Shown piece after piece: positions 24,924-32,612 of a stretch of DNA of 32,612 nucleotides (position 1 is the stretch's first letter; every line of letters begins with the position of its first letter). The notes beneath the pieces are model-generated. The model did not search any database, was not told the origin of the DNA, and worked only from the letters and a program-made list of their open reading frames with translations. This DNA is from Patescibacteria group bacterium (GTDB lineage Bacteria; Patescibacteriota; Patescibacteriia; Magasanikbacterales; GWA2-37-8). The translations under genes and the position numbers were made by a program. Location: the NCBI GenBank assembly GCA_028705565.1, contig JAQWDH010000009.1, positions 1 to 32,612 of the forward strand, read 5' to 3'.

Positions 24924-27900
24924 ATGTCAAAAATTAAAAAAACCGGCCTTGGATTTATGATAGCGATTTTCGCTTTTTTCAGTATGTTCGGTTCGCTGTT
25001 TTTTTCAATTCGTCCGGCTCAAGCGCAGTTGCCTGTCACTATAACAACTTCACTTCCGGATACTGTAAAAGATTTAAAGGATATATTAATGAGTTTTTTG
25101 AAAGGCGCGCTTTTAAATGCTGTGATTCAGGCAGTAAGTTACGCCACTGATAAAATAGCTTACGAAGGAGCGGTTTGGATGGCTTCGGGAGGAAAAGGAC
25201 AATCGCCGATGGCGCACACGGAAAGTTTCGGCGATTTTATGGCGAATGTCGGAGACGAGGCGTTCGGAGTCGCTTTGGAAGAACTCGGCGAACCGTATGG
25301 TTTGAATTTATGCGAAGTTCCGGACCCGCAAATTGATTTGACTTTGCGTCTCGGCATCGGCTTAAACGCGCGCGCCGGAACAGCCCAGGCTCAACAAATT
25401 CCGAACTGCTCTTGGAGCCAATTCCGCGAAAATTGGAGCAGCGCGATTGACACTTGGCGAAGTCAATACGGTTCGCAGGACGCTCTTTTAAATCAATTGA
25501 ACGATTCAATTTCAGTTGACCAAAGCGATGTGGGAATTTATCTTGGCGCTTTGGCGAGAATCAATGATAGAGTGGTTGCCGAGAGAGAAGGCGAGGCGGC
25601 GCAGAGGACAGAGGACAGCGGTTTTAAGGCCCAAGTAAAACAAATATCAGATACCATTCTTACACCCGGCAATATGATAATGGCCGAAGCGCAAGCAAAT
25701 TTGCCGAGCGCGCAACAAGATAAATCAGCTGAAAATTTTGACGCTCAGCTTGCCGCGGCAGGCGATAACGCGTTTATGATTATTCCGACAATGCTAGCCA
25801 CATTTTTAAACACGCTTACTTCGCAGATGATTACGAATTATACCGAGAAAGGAATGTTTCCTTTTGGCATTGGAACTGAAGAAGGGGGCGGTTCTGATGT
25901 CGCGAGCGAATACGGTTCAATTTCTTCAGTAAGCGGACGGCGCGCCGCAGAGAAAATTTTCAGCGATTTGCTTACGACTAAAGTGTCTGCTGTGGAAAGA
26001 TACAATATCCTGCCGGAGTTGACAAATTGTCCCGACACTCCCGGTATTTACAATTGCGTTGCCGATGAATCTTTGGCGCAAGCCGCGCAAGAATCCACAA
26101 CCGGAAAACCGATTACAATTAAAGAAGCGATTGAAAAAGATTGGCTGCACGGAAATTGGAAATTGATTTCTCCGAATCGCGAAGCTGATAATATAAATAA
26201 AACTTGTTACCAAAGTTCTTATTGTTATGCAAATATAAAAGTTTTGCGCCAGTTGCGTTTATTGCCATTGGGTTTTGAGATCGCGGCTTTGAACAGCGAC
26301 CCGGATAATCCTTGGACATTGAAACAGGTGGTTGACGGGTTTAGCGATTGCAGTTATATCAAAGACAGCCAGGGGAATATCGCTGGAATCAATAATGATC
26401 CCGTTAACAAACCATTTTGTCATCTTATTGACCCGAATTGGGTGATAAAGATATCGCCTGTGCGGTGCAATGCGATGGTTTACGGTTCAACTCCGATGGC
26501 GGACGGATTGTCAATACGGAAAGAAGAATGCGTGGATATGCCGTCTTGTGTCGGTTTTAACACCGACGGCTCCTGCTACGCTTACGGATATTGCGCGCGT
26601 GAAAAAAATGTTTGGCGTTTTGACGCTGATAAATGCGAACCCGAATACGCCAGTTGCCGAGTTTTTAAAGACGAAGGCGGCAACCAGCTCGCTTATCTCT
26701 ATCGCACGCTGGACACTTCTTATTGTTCGCAGGACACGGAAAATTGCGCGGCATACAGTTTATATAAAAAGAACGGAAAATGGGCCGAGCCGGATTCCAA
26801 TTTTATAAATCAACAAATTCATTTTAATAAAAAAGTTTCCGCTTCTTGTTCGTCCGGTTCAGCCGGATGTTCGGCGTTTAAAATCGCTTCAGCCGACAGT
26901 TCATTGTATCTTAAAAAAGCGCCGGATTATTTGAAGTGTTATGATGCTGACACGGCTACGGAAAAAATTGACTGGCCGCAGACACAGGCCGATTTAACCA
27001 AAATGAAATTAAGCGAAGAATGTGGAGAATACGCCAAAGCATGTATTAAAGATGAGCTTGGTTGCAATTGGTACACATCGGTTTTAAATCCATCGCTGAA
27101 AATTCCGGGCAAATTCACGCCGGCTGCGGTTGAAGAAAATCAAATCGTTTGGAACGACCAGTGCGACGCGAAATGTTCCGGATACGCGGCTTATCGTGAA
27201 ATGCCAAGTAATTATTCCAACGGATTAAACACCGCTTACATCGTTCCTTCCACAGGACAATCATGTTCGTCGGAAGAAGAAGGGTGCGCGGCTTTCACAA
27301 ATTTGGAAACCACCGAGAGCGGTTTGGAAAAATCAGAATACTATTCATATCTGCGTCCCTGTATTAAACCAGACGCTAATAAACAGCAAACTTTTTATAC
27401 TTATGAGGGTTCCGTGGTCGGCGGTTATCAATTGAAAGTTTTTATTTTGGAAAAAGACGAACAAGGAGGTCCGAAATATTTTTATCGCGCAGCTGATGAT
27501 ATAAATTTATATACTACGATGTGCTCGGAAGATTTGTATAAAAAAGGTTTGGCGAGTTTGGACTGCCGGCAATTCAATGACGCGCAAGGAAATGTTTTTT
27601 ACAAACTGCTTTCAAAAACAATCGCGGTTTCAGAAAAATGCGTTTCTTATCGTTTGAATAGCACTGAATTATACGCGGTCGCCGCGGCAGACGCGACAGC
27701 TTGCTCAAATATGAACGGCGTGTGGAGAAACAACGAATGTAAAGTATGCTTCCAAAATGGCGAATACAGAGACGAATTTTGTTTTTACTCCGGTTTGCCG
27801 CAGGGTGTTGCAAACAACGCGGGCGAAAGCAAAGGTTGTTCATCGGCAGTTGATACTTGCCGAGCGTATAAAGGCAACGCAGGAAATAATATAAAATTAA

Positions 27901-30900
27901 TTTATGAAAATGATTTTGAAATCACAGGAGAAGCCGTGAACAATTGGTCTGCAAAAACTGGACAAATTTCTTTGTCCCCTGAAGCCACCCGTGTCGGAGG
28001 ACACTCTTTGAGCTATGTGAATCAGAACGCGGATTCGGTCTCTTTGAATAATTTAAGTTTGAAAGCCGGAAAGAGTTATGATTTGACTTTTTGGGCAAAA
28101 GCCGGCGCCGGAAAAATCACCGTGAGTTTAAACAGCGGTGTTTTTGGCGTTGTAACTCCTGGCGACACTTGGCAATATTATCATCTAGGGCCAGTTGAAT
28201 TGACGGGCGCGGATTCAGGCGCGAATTTATCTTTCGCTTTGGAAAAAGGAGGAAGGATATATCTGGATAATTTGCGTTTAACGGAAATCACCGATTATAT
28301 TTATTTGGTAAAAAAATCTTTAGTTGTTGACCCTGTTTGCGACAGCGACGCGGACGACGGATTGCCGGGCGAAGCGTTGGGATGTTCGGAATACAAAACA
28401 GCTGATAATAATTCCATATTTTTAACCAATTTCAGTTATCTTTGCCGCGAAGACGCGATCGGTTGTGTCGGTTTGGTTGACACATATAATACGCCATCTG
28501 ACGCAAAACCGCGCGCGTATAATGTTTGGCTTGCTGGTGAAAGCGGATCTACTCCCGAAATAACAATTGGAGGAAAAATTTTCTCTTGCCACATTTCAGT
28601 CGGCGAAAACGGATGTTATACAAATATTTTTGGATACATAAAAGAACAGATTGAAACCGCCGGAGGATTGTTCAATGCTTCGTCGGTTTATATTTCAGCA
28701 GATACTTCCGTGAACAGCCCGATTTATTTGGTGGCTATCAAAGAAGCGACCTGCAATCAAGCTGATTTGGGTTGTTCAAAAGCCGGACTTAAAAAATCCA
28801 CACAGGCAGGTTATCAATACGAAGATGTTTTGATTAAAAACGACCCGGCGACTTATGAACAGACATTGTGCCAGAGCGAAGCTGTCGGTTGTCGCGCTTA
28901 TTCTTCGGCGCAAGGAACATATTATTTTAAAGCTCCGGAAATGACCGGACAAAAAGTTTGTTCTTATAAAAAAGATGTTACCGTGAATGGAGTAAAAACC
29001 AGCGGATGGTTTTGGAAAAACACGGGTATTTGCTCAAACAATTCAACAAGATATTGTTCCGAGAATGGCGATTGCGCGACCGGAGGAACTTGCCAGGGCA
29101 TAGGCGACCAACCATGTTATCCGAATTATCTTTTGGCAGGAGGAAATTATGGAATTTGGTCTTTCGGAGACAAAGCGGAATACAAAAATTTTGTCGGCGA
29201 ATGTTCTATAGAAGCTGACGGATGTTCAAAATTTGTTGACCATTCAGACAATGACACCGCGTATTATTTTTTGGAAAACAATAAATTTAAAAATAAACAA
29301 AGCGAATGCAGAGGCGAGGCGAGCCAAAGCTACGGATGTATTTTGCTTGATAAAACGGATTCGCCAAATAAATCGTGGAGCACCGCTGCGACTTATCTCG
29401 CGAGCGCGCGCAAGAGTTATGATTTGGTTGCTCCGGAATCAAATGAAAACAATGACGCGAATGTAATTATAAAAGTAACGAAAGACAGAGAGTGCGGAGA
29501 GTGGCTTTATTGCAACCAGGTGCGACCGGTAAAAAACCCTGAAACAGGAGAAGTCGCTAATAAATGTTACGGGTTGGGTGTATGCGAAAAATCCCAGCCC
29601 GGCGAAGGAAGCAGCCAATGCGCAAAAGATATTACTTCAAATTGGGAAGGCAAAAATCAAATTTTAACGGAAAATGTTTATCGCGGACGCGATGTTTCGT
29701 GGAGAGGAATGGATTATTCCGGCTATTCGTTGTTTAACCAATTCCAACCTGCTGATTTGAACACGGTTGTTTATAGTGAAGGAGGCAAGGAATATAGCAT
29801 TTTGGCGATTTATAAAAATGAAACCTGTTCGGGCGCAGATGACGGAAAAAATTGCGGAAAAGACAATAATGGCGATGGCAATAAAGACGGAATATGCAGT
29901 AAAAAAATGTGTTATTATCCTGTTTCTGGAATTACTCCCGGCGGAGCGCAAGGGCTTGTAAAAGATAAATTGGTTGAGACATCTGTTTGTCGCGGTTATC
30001 CTGAAAAAGACAGTCCATATCCGTCCTCCATACTTTCAAGCGACGGCAGGTTTAAAACAGGTTTTGATAAAGTGAATTTATGCAACGGAGGCGATTGCGA
30101 TTGCAGTTATCTTAAAAAATCATACGGTTCAAACGATGAAAAATCAATGTATTACGAGTCGGCAGATTTAGCCGGAGACCGCGTGTGCAGTGGAGGAAAA
30201 TATAATGATGTTTTTTGCTCAGAAGATGGAACGACAACCGCGGAAGAAGGTTATGTGACGAAAGAAAATTGTCAGAATGAAGGCGGATCGTGTTTGAGCG
30301 CGCATCGCCAGTCGTATCTTACGGGCTGGCAGGGTTATTGTTTGGAGCGCGATATGAGGCGAAAAATCAATGGCGACCCAAAACAGAATTCTTGTTTGAC
30401 GTGGCTGCCTTTGGACGCCGGTTCAGGCATTAAAGATATTTTTTACGAAAACACTTCCGCCGGTTATTTGGCGAATAATAATCAGGATAGGTATGTGTGT
30501 TTGTATAACGAATCGCCGTTGGATAAAAATTATTCAAAAGTGTTCGTTGATATGAATGGAAGTTCGGAAGGCGGAATGGTTAACGCTTTTGTAGATGTCG
30601 GAAGTAATTATAACCAATATGGCGATTTATTAGATGAGGATAATTATGTAAGGGGAGTTGACCCGAAATTGCAAATAATTATGGACAGTGGAAAATTTGG
30701 GGTTAATTTTACTTCTTTGGCAAAGGCGGTTATAAATAAAAGTTATATAATGTCAGATGAGAACCTCCGTTCAAATGAGAACAGCCGTCTTTATAGGGAA
30801 TGGTTTATACCTTTGGGTCGCGATTATGTAATCCCCGGCAATAACGGCAATGAAGATTTTATCAAAAAAGAAGAAATCAAAAGGATTGATGTGTATTTTG

Positions 30901-32612
30901 ACGGAGAAGATCAGCTCACTTCAATAACTCCAAACATTGTTTCTTTTGAAACAGACGGCGTTAATCTTGTAAATTCAACTATTTGGAAGGGCAAGGAGTA
31001 TGGCAAATTTAATTCCGGTATGATTGACAATGGAAAATATGAATATTGGGAGTGGCAAGGTTTTGTGGAAAATACCGAATGCAGTATAAATAATATTTCA
31101 GACCCAATCTTTAATTTGTTTCCAAATTTATACAAACAACCAAAATGGAATACCCAGGGAGCAACCGCGAACCAGGGATTGCTTGATTTAAGCAACGGAG
31201 ATGGAGGTATGTATTACAATGGCGCTGATTCCGAAGGAAGTTGCAGCGGTTTAGGAATAAGGGCGGTTTTTGACAAAGATAATTATTTTAAGGGTTTTTG
31301 GATGTTTATGCACCACAACGCGGAAGGCGCGGGACACGAGGGATTTTTCTTTGTAATTCATTTTACAAATGGCAGATGCAAAGTGATGGCTCAAGTGTCG
31401 CAAAAAAGCAACAGCGCGTTTTCTTTGGACACAAAACCGATAACATGGCAGATGCGATTGGATGAATTAAAGATTAATCCCGTAAAAATACAAGAAGAAA
31501 AATTTCGTGTCAACCGTAAAAAGAATTTTAATTTTATTGAATACGGTTTGACCAGCTCGCTTGTTAATCTGCCAAAAAATTTAACAGTTCCAATTTGGGT
31601 TGATCCGTTTAATCCGAATGAAGCGGCTTTGGATTTAAGTCAAAAACCAGCCGGTGTTTACAAGGGTGGTATTCCGATGGCAGTATTTACTAATTCAAAC
31701 GCCGCTCCGAGCACCCTTGATACCGCAGGAAATTGCGGCGGCGATGATACGCATCCAGTCGGTTGTTTATTGGAAGAAATGTTTGCCAAGATTTATAAAA
31801 TATGGACTTGGAATTCAAGCGAAAAAAAATACGATGAAAATTTAAATTCAGTAAACGATGCCGCCGCGTTGCGCAGAAATTCCATCCCTCAAATCGCCGC
31901 GCCGGATTTCAGTTCCTGTATCAATAAAAGCGCGGGTTCCGGATGTAGAATAGCTAAAAAAAGCGCTTTCGCGGTGAATGATAAATATAACGAAGATGTT
32001 TATTTATCAAGCGGAAATTCGGCGTTCGTTCGCTTTTACGCTTGGGCCGACCCGATGCAAATGCCGTTAAGGCGAATCAAGATTGATTTTGACAATGGCA
32101 GTTTTCCATTCCAAAGCCAGAATGACGCGCAAAGCAATTATAAACCGCGTTGCGACGCGCCGAATGGAAAATTTTGTTCAGCTGATAATAAAATTCCTTG
32201 CGCCACTAACGCGGAATGTATAAATTTATCAACTCCGGCGAGGGGATGTTCATCAGAAGACGCGACACATCCACAATCAAATTTCGGCAACACCACGGAA
32301 ACTGGTTGCGTGCCGGATTATTTTGAAGTGAGCACGAATTATGTCTGTGATTTGGAAGGGTATGCGAACATAGATGATGTTCCGGCGGCAAAAAGATACG
32401 GAAGTCCGGAAGGCGGCCATATAGCGGTAATGAAAACAACTGTGTCAGAGAACTATCAAATCGCGCTTACTCCTAAAGCCCGCGCTCTCGGACTTTCAGA
32501 CGGCTCGCTCGTCTGCGCTTTCAAACCAAAAGTGCAGGTAATGGACAATTGGGGCTGGTGCAGTGGGAATTGCGGTGGAGCGGAGGGGTGTTATAAAGAA
32601 TTTATTGATAGT
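24924..32612 (+). CDS. Giant secreted Cys-rich protein, 3'-truncated by the window end (at least 2563 codons)
   Basis: Read by hand from ATG 24924 (MSKIKKTGLGFMIAIFAFFSMFGSLFFSIRPAQAQLPVTITT..., signal peptide) to the last base in one frame (7689 nt = 2563 codons) with no stop found. Absent from the supplied ORF track, which lists only small spurious ORFs here. Confidence 0.93.
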   Translation, partial: MSKIKKTGLGFMIAIFAFFSMFGSLFFSIRPAQAQLPVTITTSLPDTVKDLKDILMSFLKGALLNAVIQAVSYATDKIAYEGAVWMASGGKGQSPMAHTESFGDFMANVGDEAFGVALEELGEPYGLNLCEVPDPQIDLTLRLGIGLNARAGTAQAQQIPNCSWSQFRENWSSAIDTWRSQYGSQDALLNQLNDSISVDQSDVGIYLGALARINDRVVAEREGEAAQRTEDSGFKAQVKQISDTILTPGNMIMAEAQANLPSAQQDKSAENFDAQLAAAGDNAFMIIPTMLATFLNTLTSQMITNYTEKGMFPFGIGTEEGGGSDVASEYGSISSVSGRRAAEKIFSDLLTTKVSAVERYNILPELTNCPDTPGIYNCVADESLAQAAQESTTGKPITIKEAIEKDWLHGNWKLISPNREADNINKTCYQSSYCYANIKVLRQLRLLPLGFEIAALNSDPDNPWTLKQVVDGFSDCSYIKDSQGNIAGINNDPVNKPFCHLIDPNWVIKISPVRCNAMVYGSTPMADGLSIRKEECVDMPSCVGFNTDGSCYAYGYCAREKNVWRFDADKCEPEYASCRVFKDEGGNQLAYLYRTLDTSYCSQDTENCAAYSLYKKNGKWAEPDSNFINQQIHFNKKVSASCSSGSAGCSAFKIASADSSLYLKKAPDYLKCYDADTATEKIDWPQTQADLTKMKLSEECGEYAKACIKDELGCNWYTSVLNPSLKIPGKFTPAAVEENQIVWNDQCDAKCSGYAAYREMPSNYSNGLNTAYIVPSTGQSCSSEEEGCAAFTNLETTESGLEKSEYYSYLRPCIKPDANKQQTFYTYEGSVVGGYQLKVFILEKDEQGGPKYFYRAADDINLYTTMCSEDLYKKGLASLDCRQFNDAQGNVFYKLLSKTIAVSEKCVSYRLNSTELYAVAAADATACSNMNGVWRNNECKVCFQNGEYRDEFCFYSGLPQGVANNAGESKGCSSAVDTCRAYKGNAGNNIKLIYENDFEITGEAVNNWSAKTGQISLSPEATRVGGHSLSYVNQNADSVSLNNLSLKAGKSYDLTFWAKAGAGKITVSLNSGVFGVVTPGDTWQYYHLGPVELTGADSGANLSFALEKGGRIYLDNLRLTEITDYIYLVKKSLVVDPVCDSDADDGLPGEALGCSEYKTADNNSIFLTNFSYLCREDAIGCVGLVDTYNTPSDAKPRAYNVWLAGESGSTPEITIGGKIFSCHISVGENGCYTNIFGYIKEQIETAGGLFNASSVYISADTSVNSPIYLVAIKEATCNQADLGCSKAGLKKSTQAGYQYEDVLIKNDPATYEQTLCQSEAVGCRAYSSAQGTYYFKAPEMTGQKVCSYKKDVTVNGVKTSGWFWKNTGICSNNSTRYCSENGDCATGGTCQGIGDQPCYPNYLLAGGNYGIWSFGDKAEYKNFVGECSIEADGCSKFVDHSDNDTAYYFLENNKFKNKQSECRGEASQSYGCILLDKTDSPNKSWSTAATYLASARKSYDLVAPESNENNDANVIIKVTKDRECGEWLYCNQVRPVKNPETGEVANKCYGLGVCEKSQPGEGSSQCAKDITSNWEGKNQILTENVYRGRDVSWRGMDYSGYSLFNQFQPADLNTVVYSEGGKEYSILAIYKNETCSGADDGKNCGKDNNGDGNKDGICSKKMCYYPVSGITPGGAQGLVKDKLVETSVCRGYPEKDSPYPSSILSSDGRFKTGFDKVNLCNGGDCDCSYLKKSYGSNDEKSMYYESADLAGDRVCSGGKYNDVFCSEDGTTTAEEGYVTKENCQNEGGSCLSAHRQSYLTGWQGYCLERDMRRKINGDPKQNSCLTWLPLDAGSGIKDIFYENTSAGYLANNNQDRYVCLYNESPLDKNYSKVFVDMNGSSEGGMVNAFVDVGSNYNQYGDLLDEDNYVRGVDPKLQIIMDSGKFGVNFTSLAKAVINKSYIMSDENLRSNENSRLYREWFIPLGRDYVIPGNNGNEDFIKKEEIKRIDVYFDGEDQLTSITPNIVSFETDGVNLVNSTIWKGKEYGKFNSGMIDNGKYEYWEWQGFVENTECSINNISDPIFNLFPNLYKQPKWNTQGATANQGLLDLSNGDGGMYYNGADSEGSCSGLGIRAVFDKDNYFKGFWMFMHHNAEGAGHEGFFFVIHFTNGRCKVMAQVSQKSNSAFSLDTKPITWQMRLDELKINPVKIQEEKFRVNRKKNFNFIEYGLTSSLVNLPKNLTVPIWVDPFNPNEAALDLSQKPAGVYKGGIPMAVFTNSNAAPSTLDTAGNCGGDDTHPVGCLLEEMFAKIYKIWTWNSSEKKYDENLNSVNDAAALRRNSIPQIAAPDFSSCINKSAGSGCRIAKKSAFAVNDKYNEDVYLSSGNSAFVRFYAWADPMQMPLRRIKIDFDNGSFPFQSQNDAQSNYKPRCDAPNGKFCSADNKIPCATNAECINLSTPARGCSSEDATHPQSNFGNTTETGCVPDYFEVSTNYVCDLEGYANIDDVPAAKRYGSPEGGHIAVMKTTVSENYQIALTPKARALGLSDGSLVCAFKPKVQVMDNWGWCSGNCGGAEGCYKEFIDS

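Noticed and set aside
25160-32439. Many 60-112 aa ORFs on both strands listed in the track
   Set aside because: All lie within the continuous 24924-32612 reading frame, which explains the region better.
1-32612. Alternative genetic code (UGA = Gly, as in Gracilibacteria/Absconditabacteria)
   Set aside because: Genes such as the YraN homologue end at TGA at the expected length and RF2 is present.

Overview
The window looks like a gene-dense chromosomal segment of a Patescibacteria/CPR (Parcubacteria-like) bacterium. This lineage call is inference from gene content, short intergenic gaps and A/T-rich composition. It uses the standard bacterial code: TGA acts as a stop and prfB is present. The housekeeping core contains valS, tyrS, argS, bactofilin, tRNA-Leu(GAG), a methyltransferase, a YraN-like protein, ndk, tRNA-Pro(GGG), rpmB (minus strand, below the ORF-track size cutoff), a site-2-protease-like gene, pyrH-like kinase, an L10 leader followed by rplJ-rplL, prfB, a Sua5/YrdC-family gene, a DUF4015-like glycoside hydrolase and rsmA. 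Accessory features include a Cas4/RecB-like nuclease + SET-domain + ArfB cluster (about 10-11.5 kb), a palindromic-repeat-rich patch with an HExxH membrane protein and an EnhA-like L,D-transpeptidase (11.6-13.6 kb), a degenerate PP2C-like/transmembrane/beta-propeller protein (16.8-19.1 kb), and a structured terminator-ended ncRNA that resembles 6S RNA (9.55-9.72 kb). The most striking item is an uninterrupted reading frame from 24924 to the window end (at least 2563 codons) that is missing from the supplied ORF track. It encodes a giant, secreted, Cys-rich protein with recurring C-x6-C modules and an embedded jelly-roll-like domain, preceded by a Ca-binding-repeat membrane protein. A second notable item is a palindromic repeat doublet inserted in frame within argS.
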